Assembly (NCBI GenBank): GCA_030512295.1
Contig: JAULSR010000001.1
Span: forward strand, 2,294,001 to 2,358,000
Length of the DNA stretch: 64,000 nucleotides
Source: Bombardia bombarda
Lineage: Eukaryota; Ascomycota; Sordariomycetes; Sordariales; Lasiosphaeriaceae
Direction: 5' to 3'
The translations under genes and the position numbers were made by a program. Shown one piece after another: positions 21,786-32,411 of this stretch; the first letter of the stretch is position 1; each line of letters starts with the position of its first letter. A model generated the notes under the pieces. It was given only the letters and a program-made list of their open reading frames with translations, ran no database searches and was not told where the DNA came from.

Positions 21786-22999
21786 ACGCTTCGCTACTTT
21801 TGCGCGCGTTTAGTGAGGATTATAGGCTAGTAGGAGATAGCGATGGTGTGGCTTGCGTTTGATATAGTCCTGTTCTGTTCCGTTCCTAGGGGGAGAGAGA
21901 AATGAGGATAGATGGGGCACTTAGAAGAAGGAGAGAAGGGAGAGGGGTGCTTTGTATATGATACATAACCGAACAAAATCATCCACGAATGCTGATTTCC
22001 TTACTCGGGACGACCAATTGGGTTGGACTTTTGCAACTGACCTGGTGGAGAGGGCGGGTGAGCTGGGAATGGAGAGTGTGGTGAGAGGTTGATTTGCTAC
22101 TCATGGCTGCGTGTCGGTTGTAGGACAGAAGAGGGAGAAATACTGACTGTAAGTGAGAGGGGGTGTTGCGCATGACAGATTGAGCTTGTCAGCTTCGAGC
22201 CATGGTGTGAGCTGTTTGTTTGAGAAAGCTCCGAGCTCCCCATTTGTATGACTCTGCGACTTGACGTCCTCAAGCTTATCCCTTTATGTTATTGTTCGAG
22301 GCAGAGCCCTGCACCCCCAAGATCACCAACTCATTCAATTATCCCAGAAAAACTACTTTAGTATTTACCTGCCATATATATTCCTTGAGGTTGTGAATAA
22401 GTGAAATGATTCCAGTAGGAAAGCTGTCTGAGCATGGAGCAATAGAATGGTACGAAGTATGAGAGCTACATTTCAGATATTAAAAAAAAAAATCTGAGAA
22501 TGACCCAATAGTTTCTTAGATTTCAGGTATTACTCTGGCCCCTCGTGTTTCCACCCTCAACGAAGCTCATGACCAAAAAAATCAATTGAGTATCCAAGGT
22601 GCTTCCACTGTTCTTACCATGGAAATCATGCTCAGTTTTACACGCAAGAGCTGGTTGAACCGTTAAGCCATGAATTGCGCACGGGCCAGTGGGTTCTTTC
22701 CCCCACGTTGCGCACCCCAAGCGCTGCGACAGAAGATCCCGGCAGCACTGCAGCCACCTGAAGCTCGTCCCCTGAACCATAAGTAACCAACACTAACACT
22801 CAACACCACCACCACGACGGATGCGGCCACCAAGAGGAGAGCATAACAAGCCGTTAAACAAGCACGGCATGACATGACATGGTTTGAGGGGGATCGAATG
22901 CATACTGCCGTCTAGGCGACCGCGCCCTCGCCCCCGCCCTCGAAAAGCACCACCGCCCCAAATAGGTCTCCGATAGGCGCCTCATCACCCATCGTCATC
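21786..22999. other. Intergenic COX8-SEC6
   Basis: 1.2 kb with no supported gene. The middle (about 22300-22520) is A/T-rich with an A9 run near 22484. A 70-codon minus-strand frame at 22663-22875 starts with a hydrophobic stretch but lies in the probable SEC6 leader and has no other support. Confidence 0.45.
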
Positions 23000-25285
23000 A
23001 TGGACGTGCCGCCCGTCGTGCTGTCGGAGCTGCTGCGGCACCCCGATGACCTCGACAAGATTGGCGCCCTCAAGTCCGAGTTTGCGCGCAAGAAGGCGGC
23101 CGTCGACTCGCAGCTGCGCGGCGGCCTGCGCGAGCAGCTCGAGACTACCCAGTCGGGCATGACGGGCCTCTCCGACGGCCAGAAGATAGTGCAGCAGATC
23201 AAGGAGGAGATGATCAAGATTGACAAGATCTGTTCCGAGTCGCAGAACATGATCACCGACTTTGCCACCATCAACCTGGTGTCCCAGGCCCATCGCAACT
23301 TTGGCGCCGTCGAGACCATGCGCCGCAACCTCGAGACCTTCAACGACCGCCTCAACTCCATCCAGAACATGTTGCGCGACGACGAGCAGGACGCCGAGAA
23401 CATGCCCAACCTTCTGGCCATTCACTACGAGCTCACCCAGCTGCGCAACATCCGCGACGACGCCATGGAGCAGATCCAGCGCGGCGACGACCCCAGCCTT
23501 CAGTCCACCCTCGAAGACTACTTTGAACGTCTTGACGACGCTATCAAGTGGTTCGACGAGCATATCGACCTGATCGGCCTGAGTCTGATTAATTTAGTGA
23601 GCGTTGACAATGCCAGCTTAGTCGTCCGCTTCGCCCTCGTCATCGAGGCCGAGGAGAAGAGCGACCAGAGGGTCCTTGCGCTCCAAGAAGCCCTCAAGGA
23701 CCACAAGGAGATCGCCACGCGCTTCCAGAGCATCACGGACGGCGCAAAGACCGTCAGGGGCTACAAGGACAGGTTCCTCAAGGCCATCAAGAAGATCGGC
23801 GAGAACCAGCTCGTCCAGAGCAGGCGGGAATTCATGGACGACCCCAGCCAGTTGGAAAAGTGCCTCCGCTGGTTCTTCAACGACCTGAATGCCGTTAGGA
23901 TAGGCATCGTCCCGCTGATGCCCAAGAAGTGGAAGATCGCCCGGACCTGGGCTGCCATCTCTCACGGGCTCATGCACGACTTCCTCGTCGAGCTCATCGA
24001 CAACCCCGAGACCAGCTCGGCCCACACGCTCGCCATCATCAGCTGGCCCGAGAAGTACTACCGCAAGATGGCCAAGCTCGGCCTCAAGCAGGAGGAGCTC
24101 GCGCCGCACGTCATCGACGGGCGCGAGACGGAGCTCGTGCGCGACTTCCGCGCCCTCATCATCAAGTTCCTCGACGAGTGGATCGACCGCATCTTCAAGC
24201 AGGACCAGCGCGACTTCGCCGACCGCAACGTCGAGGGCGGCAACCTCGACCAGGACGAGTACGGCTACTTCCGGACAAAGAACCTGGTCGACCTCTGGCG
24301 CATGCTGCGCGAGCAGGTCGACGCGGCCGCCAACTCGGAGCGCGCAGACGTGGTCGAGGGCGTCATCGACGCCATGTTCCAGCGGCTGCGCACCCGGCAG
24401 CAGGTCTGGCAGAAGATGCTCGAGGACGAGGCGGCCCGGTACGAGGCGCCCCTCGTGGGCAAGGATGCCAGCGGCGGCGGCGGCGGCATCGAGCTGGACG
24501 GGTTCCAGGCGCTGCAGGACTGGCTCGTGGCCACGGCCAACGACCAGATCGCCTGCATCGACGACAACGAGGACGAGGGCCGGTTCGCGTACCTGAGCGA
24601 CTTCAGGAAGAAGTTTGCGGCGATCGTGACGCCGCAGTACCTGGACCGCGCCGAGGGCGACGTGGCGGCGCTGCGCGACGGCTACGTCGACCTCAGCACG
24701 TGGTGCATGCAGAAGTTCGCCCACCTCGTTTTCATGGTTGACTTCCGGACCGTCATGCCCGACTTCTTCACGCCGCGCTGGTACGGCAGCACGGCCATGG
24801 CGCGCATGGTGGCGACGCTCGAGGAGTACGTGGGCGACTACCGCCAGGTGGTGCACCACTCGCTCGTCGACATTTTTACAGAGATTTTGGCGGAAGAGCT
24901 GCTCGTGCGCTACCTGTCGTCGGTGCGCAACAAGGGCGCGCGCTTCCGCCGCGCCGACCAGTTCCAGGACAAGCTGTTTGACGACCTCAAGACGGCGTTT
25001 GAGTTCTTCAGCAGCCTGCCGAACCCCGAGGTGGGGACTGCTATTAAAGAGACGTGGCGCGTCACGGAGCCGTTCTTGGGCCTGCTGACGGCGGAGAAGG
25101 AGGCGATCCCGGATGTGTTTGAACAGTTCAAGGCGGCGTATTGGGATTTGCAGATCAGCTGGGTCGAGGCGGTGTTGAGGTCGCGGGATGACTTTGAGAG
25201 AAGCATGTTGAATGCGGTCAAGGCGAGGGCGGCGCAGATGGATGTGGTGAGGGGGCCGGAGACGATTATGAGTAAGGTTAAGTAG
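23000..25285 (+). CDS. SEC6: Exocyst complex subunit Sec6
   Basis: Single exon, 761 aa, close to yeast and animal Sec6/EXOC3. Sec6 is one of eight exocyst subunits that tether secretory vesicles to the plasma membrane; in hyphae this is at the growing tip. The N-terminal 150 residues are predicted coiled coil (LREQLETTQSG, MRRNLETFNDRLNSIQ). The rest is helical, with family-typical blocks such as LPNLLAIHYELTQLR-like, YFERLDDAIKWFDEHI, LRWFFNDLNAV, IISWPEKYYRKM and ADLWRML-like DLWRMLREQ. There is no membrane segment. The start at 23000 has a good context (ATCATGG). It converges on BCD1. Confidence 0.95.
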   Translation: MDVPPVVLSELLRHPDDLDKIGALKSEFARKKAAVDSQLRGGLREQLETTQSGMTGLSDGQKIVQQIKEEMIKIDKICSESQNMITDFATINLVSQAHRNFGAVETMRRNLETFNDRLNSIQNMLRDDEQDAENMPNLLAIHYELTQLRNIRDDAMEQIQRGDDPSLQSTLEDYFERLDDAIKWFDEHIDLIGLSLINLVSVDNASLVVRFALVIEAEEKSDQRVLALQEALKDHKEIATRFQSITDGAKTVRGYKDRFLKAIKKIGENQLVQSRREFMDDPSQLEKCLRWFFNDLNAVRIGIVPLMPKKWKIARTWAAISHGLMHDFLVELIDNPETSSAHTLAIISWPEKYYRKMAKLGLKQEELAPHVIDGRETELVRDFRALIIKFLDEWIDRIFKQDQRDFADRNVEGGNLDQDEYGYFRTKNLVDLWRMLREQVDAAANSERADVVEGVIDAMFQRLRTRQQVWQKMLEDEAARYEAPLVGKDASGGGGGIELDGFQALQDWLVATANDQIACIDDNEDEGRFAYLSDFRKKFAAIVTPQYLDRAEGDVAALRDGYVDLSTWCMQKFAHLVFMVDFRTVMPDFFTPRWYGSTAMARMVATLEEYVGDYRQVVHHSLVDIFTEILAEELLVRYLSSVRNKGARFRRADQFQDKLFDDLKTAFEFFSSLPNPEVGTAIKETWRVTEPFLGLLTAEKEAIPDVFEQFKAAYWDLQISWVEAVLRSRDDFERSMLNAVKARAAQMDVVRGPETIMSKVK

Positions 25286-25789
25286 TCAGAAGGGCTGGAT
25301 GGGTGTGTGTTAGAAGACACGCAATGTATATAATATATAAATGGGGATGATACTTTCTTTTTTTCCAACGGCGTTCTGTTATGGCAGTGTATGTACTGGA
25401 AGCGGGGATTCTGTATGTCAAAGTCATTATTTGAATTCAACGGCTTTGGGTGTATTCATTGTCGTGAATTGAAGCAATCATGCTGTCTGTCTATGTTGTT
25501 GTTCGACAAATTCGATGTCTCTTACTCGATCAAGAAACTCAGATTCTCGGTTTGATTGGGTATGGTATCATCATAATTCACAACTACCTGCCCATCGAGC
25601 GTTCTCTATACATGTACATCTACCTGTCTTCTCAGGTCAAACTGAACCCCCTTTTTCATCCTTTTCCATATCTTCAGATTGCTAATTCTCGCCGACGCAA
25701 AGAAATTCGAGATCGTTGTACCAACTTCTGCTGATATCTTCTCACCCTTTGTCCCTTGCAACCAATATGTGTCCATATACCCAGCCCTT
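25286..25789. other. Convergent 3' region SEC6 / BCD1
   Basis: 504 bp, A/T-rich, between two converging stop codons. TATATAATATATAAAT near 25327 may help 3' end formation. No gene is seen. Confidence 0.5.
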
Positions 25790-26022
25790 TTAATCCAACA
25801 TACCCTCAGAATCATAATCCACCAACAGGCCGCCTAGGCTCTTCGTGGCTGGTTTGCTCTCGTTTTCCTCCCCTGCACCCAAATCACTATAAGCTGCTGC
25901 TGCAATAATTTGGCCACCCAAGCCAGCATCACCACCACCACCACCACCATTGATGCTGTTGAGAAAGTTCCTCCTAAACTCAACATCGTCAACATCGACG
26001 TCCATCGCCTCGTCACCATAAG

Positions 26023-26057
<35 letters not shown>

Positions 26058-27688
26058 CCGCCGCCGCCCATCATCACCTCGTCCCCATCGCTATTGACCT
26101 CGCCCTCTTCCGCCTCCACCTCTCCCTCCTCTACTTCATGTGGTTCCACTACCTCCCCCTCCTCCCCACCAGGCTGGCCGCAACCGCCGTGACGCTCAAA
26201 ACGAGCTCTCTTCTCTGGTCGGCCGCCTGGAAACGGACCTGCTGCACCTCTCCTCTTATTATTGCTACTATTATCATTATTCTTATTTCGTGTGTTCTGG
26301 GTATCATTGTTGTTGCGCTGGTTGCGCAGCTCGCGCTGAAACGCCTGTTTCTGCGAGAGCGGAGCACGGACAGCGGATCTTGAAGCGTCTTGCTGCTCAT
26401 CCCCCGAGTTGTTGTTATTCTCCTCCTCCTTCGGCTTGGGGTTCCTGCGCTCTGTGGACCCAAGGGCGAACCCCTCGGGCAGCTGCTGCTGTTGGCCTGA
26501 CGGCAGCGGTGGGAGGACATAGAGTGTGGGGAACTCTAGTATGGTGCGTCCGGCGAGCGCGGTGGCGAGGGTTTCTGTGGAGGACAGGGGGATGAGAATC
26601 TTGTTGGAGGAGGTGGTGATGTTTGATGACCCGGGCTGCTTGCTGCTCTTGTTGTCCTTTGGTGTAGACGGGGCCAAGAGAAAGAACCGCCAGCGGGCGT
26701 AGTCGGCGATCAGCTCGTCGCTGGTCATGGGGACCGCGGCGGAGCTGGCCGTCCGGCTCCAGGCGCCCGTGAGGGGATATTGTAGGGTGTATGGGCTCGA
26801 GGGCCAGGTCCCCGAGGCCCAGTCCTGGGTGGGAAGCTCCGTGGCGAGGAGCTCCTGGAGCCTGCGCTTCTTCCAGTTCTTCGCTTTTTTCTTCTTTTTG
26901 GGCCGGGCAGGAGCGTCTTCATCGGCTGATGGTTCGGGGTCGTTGTCGTCGTCGTTGTTGTCTTGAGCCCCTCGGTTCTGGCGGTCGAGCTGGCCTCGGT
27001 GCCATTCGAGTGTCGATGCCAGGGCTGCGTTCAAAGGCTTGCCTTCGAGAATCTTGTGTAGGATCCGCGTAGGCTGGGTGGTGTGTTCTGGCACGGAGGC
27101 GCTGAAGATAAACCATTCGACCTGCCAGTTGACGCTGAGGGTTCTCCGGTTCCAAGCAGTAGTGTTCTCCTTGCGCCGCGCCAGCCCCTTGGGCATAGCC
27201 ACGGCATCGATGTCGAGGATCCTCAGCCGGCGGCGAACATGCTTGTCGAAGCCATCAGCGATGACGGTATCTGCTTCGTTTTGTTGGTGATGTGGCCTCC
27301 CCTGGCCGTGGGACTGGAATGAGGAGGAGGGGGCGACGGGCAGATGGCGCAGCTCATCTCCGTGCCAAACTTTGCGGAACTGTTTCTCTTCGTTGGCGGG
27401 TCGAAGCTCCTTCTCGCTCAGCAGGCGGCGGGCCTCGATGATGTCCTTCTCGGAGCGCTGTCGCGCGCGCTCAATGGAGGCGAGGAAGTTGTAATCATGG
27501 TCGACGCCGGCGGCGGTGCGCAGCTGGGTCACGGGCACGAAGGCGGTGGGATCGCGCTGGCCGTCGCAGTTGCGGCGCTTCTTGTGCTTCTGGATGCATG
27601 TCACCGAGCACGTCCGCGCCCCGCATCGTGGGCATTTGTATTTGGGTTCTGCGTAGCAGATGCTGCAGAGCTCGCTGAGCACAGGCAT
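25790..27688 (-). CDS. BCD1: Box C/D snoRNP assembly factor, zf-HIT protein
   Basis: Single exon, 632 aa. Bcd1 is an essential nuclear factor for box C/D snoRNA stability. The zinc finger HIT domain is at the N-terminus: C8, C11, C19, C22, C27, C31, H35 and C41. It is followed by the conserved region KHVRRRLRILDIDAVAMPKG-like and NTTAWNRRTLSVNWQVEW, which matches the Bcd1 family. Later parts are lineage-specific and disordered: Lys-rich (about 265-275), Asn-rich (about 440-465), Glu-rich with a Gln10 run, and a short conserved-looking end LLVDYDSEGMLD. The protein is longer than yeast Bcd1 (about 370 aa) because of this tail. The first ATG fits the finger spacing. Confidence 0.92.
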
Positions 27689-28569
27689 TGCGCAGGCTTG
27701 CGGTTTTCCTGATATTCCCGTGGTGTTTGCTCTTTCCCGTCTGTCTTCTTTCTGTTATTTTCTTAGAAGCTCCTTCCTCACGTCATGGCTTCTATCGGCT
27801 CAGTGTCAAGCCAAAGTTTGATGTCTGTCGCACGCATTGCCAGCTTATCGTGATTTTAAGTGGGTACGCGGCGATAAGCGCACGATAAGCATGGGCCTGT
27901 TTGTGGCGTAGAAGAGTTCATGTTCCACTAAAAGGCCAGGCACGTTATCAATAGTAAGCCCAATAAAGTTTACTTGAATTGCTAGGTTATTATGTACGAA
28001 TAATTCAACCCATACTTTTCAGTACTGGTGCTGGTTAAATCTTAACCTAACTGAATTGACATTAATAACACGGTGGCAGAGTTCTGCTGATAATACGGAG
28101 TAGACATTTGCTTTTTCGACATGAAAACACTCGAGATGCCGTTTCCCAATCTTATCACAGAGCGAATGTGACGTCCGAATTGAGCTGGGCCCCCGAGACT
28201 GACCCCCCGAAACGGGCCGTCCTCTAAACTTTCATGACAAACCCACCCTCCCTTGAGGGGAGCCCGTTTACCGTCACAGTTTCTACAAGGCCTGTAGATC
28301 TGTTAGTGTAACCACCTGCTAGAAGTCTAGTCAAGTACTTCACCAAGTTCACTAGCATAAAAAACCTTGCCATGAGAAGAGCCAGCTTAACAGCTAGCGG
28401 GACTGTCCTAAACACGATGCAACGTCCTGAATAGGTCTAGCCAGGGGCAAGTGTGTGTGTTAGCACAAATTCAGTGGACAAGCCCCAAGTCAGCTGGAAG
28501 CTTGAGCTGGATGAGCTAGGGACGTCGGGCTTTCTCCCTCACCTCAGTGGTCCCCCGCAACTTAGGTAA

Positions 28570-28585
28570 TTTGCCTTCGGGCAAA
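28570..28585. other. Stem-loop with TTCG tetraloop
   Basis: A perfect 6-bp stem (TTTGCC / GGCAAA) closed by TTCG. A second 6-bp hairpin, CCCCTT-TCCG-AAGGGG, lies at 28731-28746. The function is unknown. Confidence 0.6.
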
Positions 28586-31538
28586 CGACGATCATGATGT
28601 CGGAACAGAGCATATTTCTGACAGGTTCTCGTGGACTCGTGGTGGGCACTCCGCTGTGTCATTCATTCAAGAGCCTCGCTGAACGCGGCAATGTGTAATT
28701 ATTATTTCCGCCGCGTCTGTTTGCGATGGTCCCCTTTCCGAAGGGGCACAGGTAGTGTATTGTGAGACCACGAGGGGAGTGGGTCTAGCGTTGAACGTAA
28801 CCCAATGTCCAGAACCTGCCTGCCGAGCTTGTGCGCGGGATGTGTGTGCAACTGTGCGTGCAGTGCGTGTGTGTGCCTGCATGGCTCGGTTGCGCAAGGG
28901 CCCCTTTTGCTGTTATTCGCTGGAGTGTTAGGTTGTTTGTAAATTGTCTCTGGTCACAGCGTCCTTGTTCTGTTCTCTTCATTCATCACCTCCCCGTCGC
29001 CCCGTCCATCCGTCCGTCATCCCTTCCATTCATCAAACGGGCAAGCCCTTTTCTTTTTGTTGGGCAATCACTTTATTCACGAATAATAAGCCATCTTCGA
29101 GTAGCATGAAGTGTGCCCGCTAAGCTCTACCCGTCTCCCCCCGCCTCCCCGCTTGTTTTGCTGACCCGTCCCTGTGTCAAACCCGGGGATTGTGCTTCAA
29201 TATGCGATAATAGGAGTATTATTGAGACGATCCCATCACGTTCGGATGTGCCGCATAGCACGACCCGGGACGTTCCTGATTGCTATAGGGACGCATATGA
29301 TATGCACCAAGCTCCGCCCCTCACCTATATATTGTAGTTATATAGATTGACAGCACGTACTTCAAACTGCAGTCTGCCCCGAGGCTCGTAATCTGTAGTT
29401 TACCGGCGCGATGAGACCTCATTCTCGTTGTGATTTGTGATGGAGTGGGGGATGCGTGTCATTGCTAGGTAGGTGGTGTATTGGGCACGCAACAACATGG
29501 TTTTGTTTCTTTTGATACCGGCCTGAACTGACAGTCGTACTCGAGTACTGATAAACTGCCCTCATTCGTGGCTGACGCAACTCGTGTCCAGATGAGAGAC
29601 ATGTGTCGTTGTTTGTGATCTCCGTGCATATGCTCCGCAGATCAGAGAAGCGGGCGCCAGGGCGCCTATCAACGTCTTCAAGAAGAGATTGTAACTTCTG
29701 GTGAAGCCGTACGAATAGGTTCCTTTCTTACGCCTTAATTAGAAAGCCCACAATACATTCTGCAACAGACAGAACGTGGGATTAGGTCTCTCTGGAATCG
29801 GAAACCAAAAGCCGGCGAATCCTTCCAGGTACCAAAGATCTGCCAACAGCGCCTGAGAGGCTGAGACACATGAGCTCGCGGCTTCTGACCATTCAATACC
29901 GCCAGCTGCAAGAGGAAACGGCTTGCGGCCGATAGGCTGGCTGCAGGTGCATGTTGGCAACTGCCATCGTCTGTTTGTCGAGCCCAGTCACAGTGCGGTG
30001 CGGTGTGGTGTGCGGTGTGGTGACTGGTGGTGCACATGCTCCCCGCTGAAGGAGCTATCACGAATGGGTCAAAGCGCGGACAGGTCGGTAGGTTCGAACC
30101 TTTTGAGGCCGTGCTCACTCACACCGTCTACAACATCTCGGCCCCCAAGCAGCATTACTGGTGTTACCACTTGCTCTGGGCTTTTGCACATCTTTTATGT
30201 TCATCAGTCATCCCTTGATATATAATACAACACGGGAGAGTGTTTTTCGAAGTGCTGGACTGAGTGCTCTCCCCTTGCCGTGATATGAACCGTGATAGGA
30301 GGGGGAAACAGCCACCGACGTGCCTGCCCGGTAAATGTGACCGAACCAAAGATTGCTGGCCGCTGGTTGGAGCCCGTTGCCGATCAAAAAGCCACAATGG
30401 CGCCTAGCAGTTTTGATCCACTTCCTTCTTGAAACACACACTGTTGTCTGTATCGAGAGGTTATGAACGGAATGGTGCACTCAAACGGTAAACAAAGCGC
30501 CCGGCTAGTTTGTGCTGCTCCATCGAGACTCGTCTGTTTTGCACTAAGAAGCTCATAGCAAACCGGCAGACCCGGCAGACCGGCTCAGAATAGCGAAAGC
30601 ACCTCTACCACGAGTGAGGGCGGCGATCAATAGAACCGCATTAAACGGAATTAGGTACAAAGAGAGAAATGACATTGGAATTACCTTCCGGGCCGCGATG
30701 GATACTGCGCGGGTTTGGCGCAAATTAAGCCTTCTGGCTCTAGAGGCTCCATAGACAACTGTGTATGACAAAGTCGACTCCTCCTCTTCTCACCTATCAT
30801 GGTCATTCATCTCGATCGCCGTCTGGAATGGGGGCAAAAAGTTCGACGTGCGGCTCTCCGCAAGCAAAACCCGCAGTAGGTCACCGATGATGCGAGAAGC
30901 CGACGTCCAGCTCCATGCACAAACGCATCTAGGGAAGAAGCAGCCCACAGCGGAGTGCAGACAATTTCACAGAGTCGGGCAAGAGTTTTTGTCGCGCTAA
31001 CGCTTCTCGAGGCTACCTCGCTCCGGGGGGGGCAAGAGGGAAGGAGTAGGGGAAAGACAGGGCAGCTTGGCAGGGACCAAGTATCGGCTACTTTGCCATT
31101 TGTGCTGCTCGATTCCCAAAGAGGGGCTAAGAGGAAGTTCTTGCCGTCCCGAGCCGCGTCCTAAGGGCGCAAGACCAGGTTGCAAGAGCCCCCAAGAGGG
31201 ACCCGGCCGTGCTCAGTTGGAGAAAGCGCAAGTACACAGTACCGCCTGCCGAAATGAGGTGGTTTATCTTCCTTGGCTCAGACCCCTTGCGAAGCCCCCT
31301 AGCCAGGGCTAGCCAGACGCCCCTAGCTGCATCAGTCAGGAGTCTGCAAAAGTCTCATAATCCGTCGTGCTGGGGGGGGTGAGAGAATGGAGAGTGCAGT
31401 GGCATGGATGGAAGATGGCGGCCACCACCTGTGAACTCGCACTGGGGCAGTAGCACTGGGCAGCAGCTGCCATCCACCTCCTTTTCCATCCCCATTTCCC
31501 AATCACCTTCTCACCCCAGGCCCCCAGTCGACGCCCCC

Positions 31539-31608
31539 CCCATTGCTCATTGCCCATTGCCCATTGCCCATTGCCCATTGCCCATTGCCCATCGCCCATC
31601 GCCCATTG
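31539..31608. repeat. (CCCATTG)10 minisatellite
   Basis: Ten head-to-tail 7-bp units. Seven are exact CCCATTG; the second is CTCATTG and the eighth and ninth are CCCATCG. The array is non-coding. Confidence 0.9.
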
Positions 31609-32411
31609 CCCAATGGTGCATTGGCTGCAGCACTGGCGGCCTGCCTCACTCATGCTGTGCTCACGAAGTTGAGGAGCTCGATTCGTGGTGCAGACCTCTC
31701 ACACCAGCGACCAGTGACCAACGAGTGACGGGCCAGTGAGTGACCAGTCAGACAGCCAGACAGCCCCATCGCCCTGTTTTCATCCCATCGAATCGGGCCC
31801 CAGGCGACCAAACGACCAGGGCCCCCAGGGCCCCATTTTGACTTGATTACCCCCCGGTCCCCTTCCCAGACCCGGTTCTCAGGTTCCTTTTCCTCGACGT
31901 CCTAGTCCTCGCGTCTGGATCCCGATCCTCCTCCACTGTCTGTCTCTTTCTCCCCATTGCAATTCCACCTCCTACCCGTCTTCCCTCTTGGAAGCTTAGA
32001 GTAAGGTAGCGTGCGTGGTGATTCTCTCGCAGCAGCAAGTCTGCCTTGCCCGCAAACCCACGGCTCTAGACCGTCAAGAAACGACAGAAGCTTCACGTCG
32101 ACCCCTTTCATTGGTGGCGTGGTACATTCTCTCTCCGGATGCAGCACTCCTCCGCCTTGCTGCCTACTACAATCGCAAACTCAGTGCCCTACCTATCGCT
32201 TTCATTAATACTCTGTACAGAGTCTCGCAATTCGCTGGCGCTTGCTGCTTTACCCACTTCCCAAGCATCGGCAGAAAGTCAAGTCAGCTGCTGCGTCGAA
32301 CCGCTTGATATCATATTCGCTTCCGAATCGAGCTAGACGAGACGACGGTCGGTAAAACCGTTACCCGTTTGCTTCCTAAGTCGATCCAACTTGCGGCAAC
32401 CAAAAGTCAAA

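Larger units (their letters stand above)
27689..32411. other. Gene-poor 4.7 kb stretch between BCD1 and the DENN gene
   Basis: No protein gene, tRNA or intact mobile element is supported. About 27900-28120 is A/T-rich. About 28200-28750 contains several small perfect stem-loops, one with a TTCG loop. About 28830-28870 and 29990-30030 are GT-rich on the + strand. A 7-bp minisatellite lies at 31539-31608. The last about 550 bp are pyrimidine-rich and probably contain the promoter and leader of the DENN gene. Frames are short and lack family resemblance. It may include a non-coding transcript, a decayed repeat or simply long regulatory DNA. Confidence 0.5.

Noticed and set aside
22663..22875. 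70-codon minus-strand frame with a hydrophobic start
   Set aside because: It could be a small membrane protein, but it lies in the probable SEC6 leader and nothing else supports it.
23618..24859. 413-codon minus-strand frame
   Set aside because: Antisense to SEC6; a by-product of GC-rich codon choice.
28224..28415. 63-codon minus-strand frame as a possible transposon remnant
   Set aside because: No recognisable polymerase, integrase or transposase motif.
30080..30095. GGTTCGAACC, a tRNA B-box look-alike
   Set aside because: No T-arm pairing, A box or cloverleaf could be built around it.
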